NCBI GenBank assembly: GCA_947683425.1
Contig: CANTUQ010000058.1
Coordinates: forward strand, 17,609,501-17,673,500
Length of the DNA stretch: 64,000 nucleotides
DNA from: Excoecaria cochinchinensis
Taxonomy: Eukaryota; Streptophyta; Magnoliopsida; Malpighiales; Euphorbiaceae
Direction of reading: 5' to 3'
The translations under genes were made by a program, and so were the position numbers. Shown piece after piece: positions 36,501 to 49,337 of the stretch. The notes beneath the pieces are model-generated. The model was given only the letters and a program-made list of their open reading frames with translations, was not told the DNA's origin and did no database searches. The stretch's first letter is position 1. Each line of letters starts with the position of its first letter.

Positions 36501-39500
36501 AAGAAAACATAAATGCCATACTATGATAACAATAGGACTCTAAGAAGATGTGGCAAACAAAACCTTTTTTAGGTTGTTGGTCATCATAACTTGCAACTCT
36601 TGTTGAATTCCTTGCCTCAATTGTATGGTTCATAAAAGAATCCTGGCAAACACATACAAAAGAAAAAGAGGCTGGATCAGTAATAACCTTAATAATTTAA
36701 TTACAGGGTAAAACATATTTAAGCATAATCAAAAAGAGTTGTCATAAGCCAAGGAGGAAAAGCACTACTTATTAAATCTAGATAAAGGGTTATCATAAGC
36801 CAAGGAGGAAAAGCACTACTTATTAAATCTAGATAGCCAGTTGCTTATTTTAACAAATTATTTCAATCAGATCCCTCGAAATGGTGGCTGCTAATAATGT
36901 CCAAATATGCAAAAATCACTACCATATTAGTCCCGTCCTAAAAAATCAGATCCTTTGAAATGGTGGCTGCTAATAATGTCCAAATATGCAAAACTCACTA
37001 CCATATTAGTCCCATCCTAAAAAAAAAAAAAAAAAGAGGAAAAAACCACTCGAGTGATTGGGAAAAAAAAACCGAGGATGATTTGCTTAACTTATATAAA
37101 AAAAAATTATAACTTGACAAGAACCAAATATGGAAAGTTGAGACCAAAATTTTTGGTTAAAGATAAAATTGGTAGCATTTGTAAAGGACCAAAAATTAGA
37201 GAGAGAGAGAGAGAGGAAAAACAAAAACTAAGATATGTATGATCTAAGGGAGTTTAGAACCTTCTCCTATGGATGAGTTTGAGTTTTCGCCATTAAAAGT
37301 TTAGCCAAAGTAAATTCCACTAAATCTTTTCTAAATGGAACAAGAAGTCTATTACCATTTGACAGCTATTTTACATCTTTTTATAATTGCTTCAGACCAA
37401 AATATGTTTCGCAAAATAGAAGACTCCTGCTTTTGTGAGGACATTTGGGAAGGATCATTCTTATTCTTATATGTTAAAAGTAATATTACGAGAATACATA
37501 TAGATAATCATTCGAGGAGTAATAAGAATGTAGGTCTGTTTCTCATGAATGGAACCATTATTAGACAGCAGTCCACAGAGGATATGCTTTGAGGAGGTTC
37601 AAAATTCTTGATTTGCCAATAAAAAAACTTTGAAATGCTTTACAAATACACCAAGAGATAAATTACTAATAGATCTAGCACATAAATCGGTTAAATTAAG
37701 AATTTGTGGAGCATTACTTCTACTCTATACAAGCAATATACTAATCCATTATTTTGCAAGATTCAGGCTGGCTAAACTGTTGTCAATCAACATGTTCCCA
37801 AAACATTTCAAATGTGTCACATATTATATCAGATAATCCATTTCTCCTTCAATAATATGATAGCATTAAATGAGACTAGATCATAGGTACTTGACGAAAT
37901 AATGCTTATTCAATTTACATTCTGCAAAAACATCAAACTAAAAGACATGCCAAATATAAATATACACATATTATTGTTAGGTCCTATAACATCATTAGAT
38001 CTAATGAAGAAGTGAACAAATAGACCGTATTTAAAATGATTACTTATAGGAAAGATGCTGATTTGGGCTTCATTCACAGATTAAGGAAAACTTTAACCTT
38101 CAGAGAGTTTGGTATCATCTTTTTCTTGGATAAAAACTGACTTCCATTCTTTTAGTTCTTGTCCACATTTCTTGGATACATATTTCTACATATCAGTGTT
38201 TGGTCTTATTTGGCAGGGATTGCATGCCTTTACAAAATGAAACTAAAAATCAACAAATTAGCAGTTTAACCAAGGGTGTAAACTGTAAACCTAGCAAGCT
38301 GGACGAATGCAGAACGACTGGAATTTGTCGTTTGCATATTTCAGTGGCTTAAAATTTCTATGAAACAGGTGGGCTTCCTTTGTCTCTTGGAGGGCTTTTC
38401 ATTTCCATTCCATCCCAAGGAGAGAGATTTAGTAAGAGGACAAAAGCAAAAGGCCTCAGGTGTTGCGCTCTTCGTGTGGTGGCATTATAGCATTATGCAA
38501 TAAATACTAAAGAATCATGAAATTTACTATGGGATAAGAACTTAGCATAGGCCTACATCAACAGTATGAAATAGCTCTTTGTTGCAACTCTAATTTTTGG
38601 TTTTATTCTTTAGTTGTAGGATGATTTCTTATTCAATCTTAAACCCTCATGACTACTATCATTTTGTACTTATCCAGAAGAAGTACATTTCTATATAGCA
38701 TTGTGGAAAGAAAGCATAAAGATTGAGGACACTAATATGCCCAATTATACTGTCAATATTGATCAATAAGAGAAAATAAATGCTCAAACCTTTATATTAG
38801 CAGTGATTGGCCGAACATGATCCATAGTTAGCTCTGCATTTCGCTTCCTCTACAGTAAATAAAGCGCCAGCGTGAGACGTGAATAACCTTTTTTTTCTCT
38901 CATAAACTGGAGAAATAGAAAACTAAAAAGAAAATCGAAAATTAAGCAGTGGAATCTTTAGAAAATTTTTGAAATCTCCAAAGCTCTTAGCAAGGGAATG
39001 ATTTAAAAATGAATCATCCCACAAGAGATGCAGGATCACCAATGGCAGCATCCTAGTTTAGATTCGATAAAAAAGAAGTACCAATGGCGCATAATTAATC
39101 AGTTGGAACAATTAATAAGTTCAAATACTCACTGAATTCGAACCAGAACCGGAGCCGGAGCTTGGTCGATCAGAGGCGAATCCTGCAAAAGAGGTAAAAC
39201 AGAGAAAGATCAAGAACAAGAACACAATTAATTACACGTATAATCACAAAGAAACCAAAATAGAGCAACAGAGATCTGAAGTGCATTCAAGATCTGAAGA
39301 TTTCCGGTTAGAAGAAATTACGAAATAAAAGAAACAAAGAAACGGATCTAAATGTAGAAAAAGAAACAAAAGAATACCAGTAGAGTGAAAGCCATTGTGA
39401 AGGCCAAGTAAAAAAACAAGAGGAACGAGCATAGAAAGCACAACAAGGAAAAGCACGCCAATGACCAGAGACCTCCATCGTCTTTTCCCGGGATAAACAA

Positions 39501-39528
39501 CTGCACCTTTCATTTGCGGCAGCAGCAT
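33567..39528 (-). CDS. GAUT7: Galacturonosyltransferase-family protein 7
   Basis: Nine minus-strand exons: 39528-39378, 39182-39133, 38849-38790, 36642-36564, 36486-36437, 36318-36035, 34996-34639, 34544-33999 and 33842-33567; 1854 nt, 617 aa. It is a type II Golgi protein of CAZy family GT8; in Arabidopsis GAUT7 tethers GAUT1 in the homogalacturonan (pectin) synthase complex. Seen: a basic start with MKGAVVYPGKRRWR, one membrane span (about residues 20-42, LVIGVLFLVVLSMLVPLVFL), a low-complexity stem, KDQLFVARAYYPSIAKLPG, FPVECQNVDKK, QTMPKSLHCLSLRL, LASSVVINSTI, the DDD metal motif (VLDDDVVVQRD, residues 448-450) and LHYNGKRKPWLEIG. Two ATGs fit: 39528 and 39513; the latter gives MKG as in Arabidopsis. 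The fourth-intron region to the N-terminal exons includes a 2.1-kb intron with tandem duplications. Confidence 0.93.
36738..36836. repeat. 51-bp tandem duplication in GAUT7 intron
   Basis: Two adjacent copies of a unit starting GTTRTCATAAGCCAAGGAGG, nearly identical. Confidence 0.9.
36867..37024. repeat. 79-bp tandem duplication in GAUT7 intron
   Basis: Two adjacent copies beginning TCAGATCCYTYGAAATGGTG, with only a handful of differences, directly after the 51-bp duplication. Confidence 0.9.
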
Positions 39529-40776
39529 CCTCCTCCTCCTCCTCCTCCTTCTGGTCCGCCGTGCTCCTCCACTTTAGTAGGCAGGTCTTGGGGCGGTGAG
39601 TGAGAGGAGTAGCCAGCGAAAAAGGCGGAGATGTTAAAATTTGAGAAAGGAAAAATGGAAAATGCGGAAAGTATGGGTAAAGAGAGGAGTGACGAGAGTG
39701 AGAAGTGGATGTATCATGTGGAAGTACGTTTATTAGATAAAAGACAGCAACTAATAATAATAATAAAAAGGGATAATTATTTATTATTTGGGTTTGATTT
39801 TGCGTTCCTCCATAGGAATCTTGCTTTTGTTTACCCACACAAACTCAAACTCTTCCTCTTTTAGAATTATTTTATATTTCGCCCTTTTATTTTTCTTTAT
39901 TAAAAAAAACATTTTTGGTATAAAATATGTTAGGAACTTAGAAATGTTTATTTATTTATTTATTGTTTATATTAACTCATAAAAGACATGTTCAACTCAA
40001 AAATAAAAACATAAACTGTTAAATATATTCTCATAATTATTAAAGTGCTTTTGCTTTACAGCTCTTTTTTTCTTTTCTTTTCTTTTAACTGCTACGCTTG
40101 TACTTTAATTCTGAGCTTTATTCTGCATTAGTAATTTTATCTGCAATTAATTGTATAGAAATAATTAAACAAAATGAAATATAAATAATTCACAAAATAA
40201 CACATGTCAATATTAATTTAATTAAAAAAATATATAAAATAAATAAGAACTTGGTGAAGTGTCTGCGAGAAATAAATGCTCGACAGTTAGTGGTGACTTT
40301 CAACTCATTTAGGTTGGATATTACACATAAAGACTAGATAAATGTTGCTTTCAATTTCTATGGACATCTCCTAACCATTTTTGGCTGTAAATATTAAAAA
40401 AAATAAACTCTAATACGAATTAAAAAAATGAAAAAAAAAATCCACAAAATACAATAAATGAATTCTGAATAAAGAGTTCACAGATTATCATTGGAGTTCT
40501 TTCTGTCTCATACTGTTCTTGTTACAATAACAAATTTCCCCCTCAATACTATAATAATAGCACATAAAATCAAATAAATTCTAAAAGCTAAAGTATAGCA
40601 CACTGGCACCTATAATAATACATTCAATTTTCAAAGAAAACAATAAAATTAAAAAAAAAAATCTTATCAAAGACGCTAAAGAATGGCAAACTAAAGTTTT
40701 ATCTTAGCATACATTTATATATTAATATTACCTAAAATACAGGAATATATCTATATATTTATTTATCACAAAAACT
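39529..40776. promoter_or_regulatory. GAUT7 upstream region and 3' flank of receptor kinase gene
   Basis: The GAUT7 promoter and leader lie in the first part (minus strand), starting with a GGA/TCC repeat just above the ATG (about 39530-39550). The right part carries the 3' UTR of the receptor kinase gene, also on the minus strand. No other gene is seen. Confidence 0.45.
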
Positions 40777-43700
40777 CTACTTGGGCTCCACCTTTGGTGG
40801 AAGAGAGTGACTTCCACTGTAATCAAAGGCTTTGACGTCATTATTGACACCATTTCGAGGCACATCGTTGTAAGGATGTGCAGGGGGATGCCCTCTTGAA
40901 GCTGCAAAATCAGTAGCAGAAGAAGAAGCAGAAGTTGAGTTTGTGTTGATTCCATCATTTTGTAGTATTGTTTCTATTGCCTTCACTACTTCACTCATTG
41001 TTGGGCGTTCTGCTGCTGATTCTTCCACACATTGCATTGCCAATTCCACAAACCTCCCGAACCCAAAAAGATTTCCTATGTTTCTAATTGATGGATCAAT
41101 TATTTCCCTTAATCCATAATGTTCTTCATCATTCTTGTTCATTGCCATCCTCACTTCGCGAACGATGTACTTTCCTTTCTCTATCGGTTGCTTAGCTGTT
41201 ACTAGTTCAAGCATTACCACTCCGAAACTGTACACGTCACTCTTTTCTGTTAGTTGTTGAGTCATGTAGTATTCAGGATCCAGATATCCCTGCAAAACCA
41301 ACATCATTGCAAGCGAGAATAGTGAGAAAGTTGATATGAACTTGTTGTAGTTAGGCTCATAAATGTTAATTATACTCACCAGGGTGCCCTTAACTTGAGT
41401 AGAAACATGCCCCTTTGTACTGTCTGATACAAGCTTAGAGAGGCCAAAATCTGCAACTTTTGCTGTTAAATTTTCATCTAACAGAATGTTTGAGGACTTG
41501 ACGTCTCTGTGGATTATAGGAGGATCTGCAAGTTCATGCAAGTAAGTTAACCCTCTAGCTGAGCCAAGAGCAATCCGTAATCTCCTTTTCCAATCAAGAT
41601 GAATGCCTGATTTCCCTGCAATTTATTTCATGAAAATAAATTTCTTATCCATTCAGCTAGAATACTGCAAATAAATAAAACCAATCTTCTAGCTCCATTC
41701 AAAAGTTTGATGTGCATAGTTGAATAGAAGGGTAGCTACCTGATAGGCTTTCCCTCAGTGTACCATTAGCCATAAATTCATACACTAGCATCTGTTCTCC
41801 TTGTTCAAAACAAAAGCCTACAAGGCCTACAAGATTTTTGTGATGTACTCTTGACAGCAACTCAATTTCAGTCTTGAACTCTAGCCCGCCTTGCATTGAT
41901 CCTTGCTGAGCTCTTTTGATTGCCACTATATGTCCTTCAACAAGTATTCCTCTATAAACCTGTAGAGAAAAGGTAACAAAGTAAGTTTTTGGGATTAACA
42001 TGGAGCAAATATTCATTAATCATGACAATAAATTTTTTATATTTACCTTCCCATAACCACCAGAACCTATCTCATTATTCTCAGAAAAATTGTTAGTGCA
42101 CTTTTTAAGTTCATCATAGGAGAACCATCTTGCTCCCTTCAATTGCGGTGCACCTCCACTGTCTTTTCCACTTGGAGCCCAAGATGCTGAAAATCCATAG
42201 CACATAAGCCAACATAATTCTGATGCTGAATTTGTAAAACATAAGCTGTGATACTTACCGAATGGTCTGCTTGATCCGAGAGCCTTTTCTGCTCGTTTCT
42301 TTTGGCGAATTGCATAAAAGCCTACTCCAACAAGGCTCAGAACTAGAAGGCCACAACCAATTCCTATCACGGCCATTGTACCATCACTGATAGAAGATCC
42401 TTTGTGCTCATCTGAAACATTTCTCATGAGTTTATTAAGCCAAATTGGTTGTCCATTTATACATTTATAGCTGAAATGTCGTTAACTTACCTGGGAAGGG
42501 GTATGGAGATGCAATAAAAAGATAGGGTCCAAACTCTTTAGGGGGTTTGTATGTTTGATTACTTAAATCAAACCCAATCCCCATAACTAGCGTCCTGTTA
42601 AAATGCTTTCCAGATGGAGGAAATAGTGCAAGCTGCACCTGAAGATAGTCATCGTTTGTGAAAAGGGTATTATGAATAAAAACTGAACCTGGTGTCAGAC
42701 CCAACTTTACCCAAAGGCTCATCTCTAGTTCATGAAATATAGCCTCACTCGATATGTCCCTAAAAGACGGGGCTCTGAAGTACATTGTTCCTTCATATGG
42801 GTAGGCACATTCACAACTCTGAGGGCTCATCTTCTGGCCATCAGGACATTGTGCATTCCCACAATTTGCCAGGCTAGTGGAATAAGGCTTTGTACTTGGC
42901 TGCTGGAGTTGACAGTAATTAGTATTGGAGAGTGCTGTGCATACTGGATTTCCTACAAGTCTTTGAGTATAGAAAGTTGAAATTAAGAATCCTGGGAAGT
43001 GGAAGACAGTCAGAGAATAACAGCAATTTAATGCAAATTTTAGGTTCAGGATTATTCTTACATTAGTGAGTTGCTGTACTCAGAAGTTAGTGTTACAGAA
43101 GAAATATTATTGTTCTGAAGATCAACAACTTGAAGTTGTAGACCGAGGCCTTCGCCCATATCTAATTGGCCACTGAAATTATTGTTTTTCAATAACCTGC
43201 AAAGGTTTTAGAAGGAAGTGAATAGCTTATAAGTTTACACTTTCCCATAATTATTTATTGTATGAAAGATCAGTTCGTATTATGTGCTTGAAGTGAGACT
43301 TACACTTGCTGTATCTGCTGGAGACTGAAGACTTTTGATGGTAAGGGTCCTTCAAGTGACACATGTTCTAAAACCCTGAACAGCATACAAATCAAGGAAA
43401 TTCTGAATGAGACCAAACAATATTCTATTAAGTTGTTTCATTTCTGAACTATCAAGAACTTACAATGTGGTCAGTGACGGTAAGGTAGAGAACCATGTTG
43501 GAGCTTCAGATGTCACAAAAGAGTTGTTGCTAAGGTCCCTGTGAAATTAATTGGTCAATCATGATTCACTCTTTCAACAACTGAACAAGCTAACGAAAAA
43601 CTAAACCAGAATATAACTTCTATTAATAGACTTACACATAATTGAGGCCATTCATTTGAGTTAAGTTTGGTAAAGGACCTGTCAGCTTATTGTGTGCTAA

Positions 43701-45703
43701 ATTCCTGAAAGAAAACACATGTAGCATAAAGGATAGTTGATCGGGCATAACTAATTACAAACCAAATTAAAATCAATTTTTTTCTCCAAATATTTCAATG
43801 AGTGTATTAGCAGTACTCACAATTCGACGAGATTTGTTAGATTGTTCAAATTTCTTGGGACATTTTCTGTGAAAGCATTTCTATCAAGCCGACTGTAGTA
43901 AATCAGAATATCAGAATCACCATTTGTATAATGGAGAGGACAATACTTTAGAAGAAAATAGTTGGTAAAGTAAAGATGGAATTGAGGCTGATTTCACTCA
44001 CAGAACCTCAAGTGTCTGCAGTAGTCCTATCGTATCTGGGATCGGTCCACTAAGTTGATTTCCATCAAACAATCTGTTATTACAAAAAAAAAATGAGAAA
44101 TTGAAGGTCAAACAAGCTTAATAGAAAAATAAAACATAAATCTTGAAGGTGGTTGTCAACTTACACATGTATCAGAACCATATCAGAACTGAAAAGTTGG
44201 GCAGGAAGGGGGCCTGAAAGCTGGTTCTTGTTGAAATGGCTGCAAGTTGACAAAATTTAGATATTCTTTATGCAATGTTCATATTCTCATGCCTTGTGGC
44301 ACTTCTAAGCAAAGTTGATTCATCTATGCTAAAAGGACATGGTTTTTTATCTCCATAACTTGAAAATTTATACCAAAAATAGAATTGATAGCAAATAGGT
44401 CTTTCACTCACAAGTGCTTAGCTTTCTTAAGGAGGTCCAAACCAGGGGTGAGTGGTGTTGAAATTGGGATGTGTCCTGTCAATTGATTTTCTGCAAGGTC
44501 TAGCCAGTAGACATTGCTGAGCTTACCCAAAGAGGAAGGGATATTACCGGTGAAGTTGTTTGAGTTGAGGGCCCTGTGATCAAAGATTTTCTTGAATTAT
44601 CAACATAAAAATATGAAACACCCAATTGTTAGAAACTGGTTTTACTATTGTCAAGTCTTACAAGAATGATAGCTCAGGAAGATTGCCTAGCTCATCTGGA
44701 ATAGTGCCAGTGAAGCCACAGCCAGCCAGGATTCTGAAGAAGAAAGTAAATAAATAAACATTAACAGAAACTTTAATCCTGGAAGAATAAAACCTTGTGG
44801 AAAATAATATCAGCTGAGAGTTTCGATTTATCAGGTCTTACAGAATGTTCAAATTTTTAAGATCTCCTAATCGCGGAGTTAGAGGTCCAGTGAGGTCTGG
44901 GTTAAACGACAGGTCCCTGCAAATGAAATAAAATCCCCTCACAACCTTAAAAATCTCATAGAAATATGCTTAATAATTTATCTTGTTTCAACTACAATTT
45001 GGCATGCAGGAAAGATTTCTGCTTTGAACTTTCAAATAAAGGAATAAAAAGGAGAAAAGAAGCTTACAAGGATATCAATGCAGATAGCCCACCAACGTCA
45101 CCAGTTAGCTTCCCTTTAAGGCTCATTGTTGATAACCCCCTAAAAGTAGTGGTCAAGTTCATCCGTAAGATATAGACAACGAACATCATATCTGATCTTA
45201 GAATTACAACATGATCACTGAATGTCAAACCATAAACACTAAACTTAATGAACAACGATTCTATTAAAACAAGTATTAATTATCATGTATTTCTAATATA
45301 GTTCAAAAAGGTTATGAAATTTAAGTATTTTATTTTTAATGGGCTTATAAGAAGCAGAACAAAAGAAGAAAACTCACAGTGCTGTAACTCTTGAATCTTT
45401 ACAAGTAACTCCTTCCCAGGGAGTTCCACATGGATCACCATTGTTCCAGCTTGGAGGAGTATTCGCCCATGAATCCTTCAATGATTGCAGAGTTGCAGCT
45501 ATTTCACCAAAAAAGAATGTTTTAAATTCAACAAAATATAAAATATTCAACGAAATGGTATTTTTCAAAGCTACAAAAGCCCCTGTCTTAACATTGCAGA
45601 GAAAGAAGAAATTACCATCACGAGGGTCTGTAACAGAAAAGATCAAACGAATTCCTGAACTGAGAAAAACCAGTAACAAAAGCAACCTGAAGGCTGCAGC
45701 CAT
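40777..45703 (-). CDS. LRR receptor-like kinase, HPCA1/At5g49760 family (LRR-VIII type)
   Basis: Nineteen exons, 45703-45616, 45498-45378, 45139-45068, 44916-44842, 44733-44662, 44573-44412, 44239-44165, 44073-44002, 43892-43821, 43704-43636, 43538-43464, 43375-43304, 43196-43062, 42960-42491, 42411-42259, 42186-42047, 41959-41740, 41615-41380 and 41289-40777; 2892 nt, 963 aa. Signal peptide (AAAFRLLLLLVFLSSG), SWNNGDPCGTPWEGVTC cap, then LRRs, mostly one per 69-75-nt phase-2 exon. A juxtamembrane Cys cluster is followed by YPYEGTMYFRAPSFRD, a TM at about 554-577 and a Ser/Thr kinase: GSGGYGKV, VAIK (K656), HRD (750-752), DFG (770-772). All catalytic residues are present, so it should be active (RD type). 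In Arabidopsis the founding member senses extracellular hydrogen peroxide. Which paralogue this is cannot be settled here. Confidence 0.94.
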
Positions 45704-47021
45704 GGCTACAATAAGCAGCAAAAATGTGAAAGTTTTGAATACAAACAAAGAAAAACCAAAGAACCCAATAATCAAATGAGAAAGGAAAAGAAATTGCCGG
45801 CCGGCCTCATTGGGTCTAAGCAGAGGAATGTGAATATTTTAGTTCATGTGAAGAAAAGACAGAATTTTTAGCACAGGGAAAAAGAAAAACAAAAACTTGG
45901 CCCGACCTTCTTTAGCTTGTTATTAATTGATTTGTCTTGTCTTAGAAGCTACTCTTCTAATCTAAATAGCTAACCATCTCCACTAACAGAGTAATTAGAA
46001 AACCCACCACCATAATTATCATCTAATCTTTACTTGTTTCATTCTGTATTAGGATTTTCCCTCCTTTTGTCTCTTTCATAATCATTATAATACAATTTGT
46101 ACGTTATACCGTTTCCTCCGCCTGCCCAACAAACAGCAATTTTTTATTTTTCATATTTTTGTATTTGAATTTGATTATTTCTTTAAAAATTGCAAAAAAC
46201 TAAAAGCATCTTTTCTTTAGAACGGCCCAATGAATTTTTCTTGTTTTTATTGAGTATTTTTTAAGAGTACTCTTATTCATCTTTAAGGTTACAACTTACA
46301 ACTATACCATTATCATCATTGCTGTCCTTGATTTTTATACTTTTCTTTTCTTTTTTTAATATTATGGTATTATTACTAACAAGAAAAAATATTATGGAAT
46401 TATTTTGGCTATCATTTCTATTCTTTTTTATTATTAAAAATAGAGCTTAGAAAAAAATTACATTGGGCTGACTCATTTTTTTAAATTAAAAATTAAAAAT
46501 TTAAATTTTAAATATAAAGCACGTCTAAATATTGGAAAAATAACATATTGTCTGTCTTTTTAAACATGTCCAATGCCATGTTTTTATCATACATGAAAAT
46601 TTATAATTAATCTAGTTTGATTCGATATTATTTTTCAAAACAGTTATCCTTAACACCAAAAAGATACTAATAAATTAATAATCGAAATGTAGTTTGGTGA
46701 AAAAAAAAATTCACATTAAATTGATTGGGTGTGAGAATTAATCATTAAGGCTCATAATTCATAACAGTTCGAAATATCACTATGTTTTGCTTCTAATTTT
46801 CAGATTCCTTAAAAAAATAATATCCAATAAAAATTTCGACTTAGAGAAATCCGTAATATATATATGGAGGTCTTCTTTATATAATGCTCATTTTACGAAT
46901 ACAAAACACAAATGCTTAACAACACTTGTAACAGATGGAGGACTATTAACTCTGTAAATCTAACGGCCATCGTTTAACTCACATTGATTACTCAACCATC
47001 AATCTATCTTAGTATAGCTTG
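45704..47021. promoter_or_regulatory. Upstream region of the receptor kinase gene
   Basis: AT-rich, contains the promoter and leader (minus strand). An in-frame TTG extension upstream of the chosen ATG was ignored. No other gene. Confidence 0.45.
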
Positions 47022-47463
47022 TGTTGGAAAAATAACCTTTCTAATAAATACGGAATAAATCGACAGAAATCAAAATAACAATCACAAAATAAAAAATTAT
47101 AGTGAAAAACTCCAAATCAGAGAAAAATTACTTATTTTATGAAAACAATTAAAAAATTTTCACTAAATATTTGAACAATTTTTATATTCACTCATTCTAC
47201 TACTTTCTCACAAACCCAATAAATTACAAATTTAAGAAAATTTTTCACAAATTCTATAAGTTTCAAAATTTACAAAAAAGTTTTCATTCGATTTTGGGAT
47301 CCAATAATAATTTGAAAAATAAACTCCTGTCTTATATAGGCAGGAGACTCCGGTGGCCAGCTAAAGATTTGCTAGCCACCAACAAATATTTGCTGGCCAA
47401 AAAACCAGCTAATGGCCAGCAAATTTTGACTTTTTTTTTAAAAAAAGAAAATCTAATACAACA
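47022..47463 (-). repeat. 3' LTR of copia-like element
   Basis: 442 bp, TG..CA ends (TGTTGT..CCAACA on the minus strand). Diverged from its partner at 48874-49337. Confidence 0.82.
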
Positions 47464-47763
47464 ATCTCCACTTAAATTTAAAAAAATATATCTATCATCG
47501 CCTATACTAACAAAACAATTATCTACAACCGATAATTAAAAATACATATTCCACCATACAAAATATTTCACTTAAAATTAAGAAATTTTAAGTCATTAAT
47601 CTTATGGCAACATGTCGAACAAAATTGTTGAAATTATGGTACAACTCTCATGCTTAATTTTTTCGAGAATTCCTCAACCATCGACATAAATCTGCCTCAC
47701 ACCTTATATTTTGATCAAGCCAATGGCCGAGTGAAAAACCCGCTAGTGATAACACATTCTCTA

Positions 47764-48695
47764 TCATGGCAACTTGTGGAGACTAGCGGCATGCCATGAG
47801 AATGTCCACACTCTTTTAGAGAGCATCCCAAAATCTATCTCACCCGAAATAGACATACTGTTAGCTTCACCAACGGAATTAAACTTTGAGTTGTCAGCTC
47901 CACCTTTTTGACAATTTCTTTTAAGGTGACCCGATTGTCCACACCCCCAGCATACCAGGTTCTTATTCTCATAGTTTTTCCTTTTCCAACTTCCAGCAAC
48001 CACAAACGCCGAATTTTCAGGTAACACACTATTTCTACCACTCTGCCTTTTTTCTTCCGAGAAAAGTTTGTTAGTGACTTCAATTAACACAATTTTATCA
48101 TTCCTATGTATCAAAATGAGTTTCATGTGCTCATAGGAAGATGGAAGATACCAGATGAATCTCAATGCAATATCCTCATCATCAAGTTTCATTCCTATAG
48201 ACTCTAATTTTGAGACGATTCCGTAAAGGACACTCAGATGGTCCGAAATGTTAGTTTCTTCTTCTATACGTAAAGTATGAAATTTCTTCTTAAGGTACAC
48301 CCAATTTGAGACGCCCTTTGTTTGATACATCTCTTCAAGTTTCTCCCACAAATTTTTGGCAGTAGAAATTCTTGTACATTTACAAGAACATTTTTCATAA
48401 AAAATAAGCGGATTGTACTTGCTGCTTTTAAATCAAAATCTTCCCATATTTCATCGCTCATAATAGATTTTTCACCTTTTTTGCTGGTAACGAGAAAACG
48501 TTTATCATCCAACACCTTGTATAACACGAATTGAATCAATAAATTATTGACTTGAGTTTGTTGCAAGTCAAAATTAATTTTTCCGTCAAATTTCTCCACC
48601 TCAAACCTTAATCCCGATATTTTAGAACACGTAAACAATACCCAGCTATAGTACCATGCAAAATTTGCACTTTGAACAGTACTACTATTCACCAA
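47764..48695 (-). pseudogene. Copia-type gag polyprotein, frameshifted
   Basis: Two overlapping frames. The N-terminal one (48695-48264) holds FEVEKFDGKINFDLQQTQVN and SDEIWEDFDLKAASTIRL. The second (48351-47764) continues MWEKLEEMYQTKGVSNWVYL, FHTLRIEEETNISDHLS, YLPSSYEHMK and the zinc knuckle CWGCGQSGHLKRNC (C-x2-C-x4-H-x4-C). These are the UBN2/gag signatures of Ty1/copia elements. One frameshift near 48340 joins them. The zinc knuckle is intact, so damage is limited. Confidence 0.85.
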
Positions 48696-48873
48696 ATTTA
48701 TCGTTTTACACTCGTTTTCGAAACGGATCGTATGAAAAAAATTTCTTATATTTTTCTCTTCCCGGCAATATAATTATTTTTTTTCTCTTCCCGATAATAT
48801 AATTATTTCTCCAAAATTCGCTACTTTTCCGGATAGCAGTCCTGATACATTGTGGAAAAGCTCTGATAACACT

Positions 48874-49337
48874 TATTGAAAAAATAACCCTTCTAACAAA
48901 TATGAAATAAATCGAGAGAAATCAAAATAACAATTATAATACAAAAAATTATAGTAAAAAACTCCAAATCGGAGAAAAACTGCTTGTTGTCCGAAAATAA
49001 CAAAGAAAATTTTTACTAAATATTTGAATAATTTTTACATTCACTCACTCAAATATTTGAATAAATTACAAATCCAAGAGAATTTCCCATAAATTCTCTA
49101 AATTTCAAAACTCACAAACAAGTTTTCATTGAATTTTGGGATCCAATAATAATTTGAAGAACAAGCTCCTGTCTTATATAATTAGGAGACTCCGTGTGGT
49201 TAGCTAAAAATTTGCTGGCCACCAACAAATATTTGCTTGACAAAAATTCAGTTAGTGGGCACCAGATTTTGACTTTCCTCCTCAGCTAATGGCCAACAAA
49301 TTTTGATTTAAAAAAAAAAAAAAAATCTAATACAACA
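48874..49337 (-). repeat. 5' LTR of copia-like element
   Basis: 464 bp; contains the same TTGGGATCCAATAATAATTTG and GAGACTCCG.TGG blocks as the left LTR. The 3' end has decayed from CA to TA. Confidence 0.82.

Larger units (their letters stand above)
47022..49337 (-). mobile_element. Gag-only copia-like LTR retrotransposon
   Basis: Two direct LTRs (47022-47463, 48874-49337) in minus orientation, each starting TGTTGTATTAGATTTTC on the minus strand. Next to the upstream (right) LTR a primer-binding-like string TTATCAGAGC, close to the initiator tRNA-Met site, reads on the minus strand. The left LTR is preceded by a purine stretch (AAGTGGAGAT) as polypurine tract. Only gag is present, and protease, integrase and reverse transcriptase are missing. 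The flanking 5-mers GCTTG and GGTCG do not match well, so no clean target duplication. Total 2.3 kb. Confidence 0.82.

Noticed and set aside
47171..47539. 122-codon plus-strand ORF
   Set aside because: Lies across the copia LTR on the wrong strand; AT-rich artefact.
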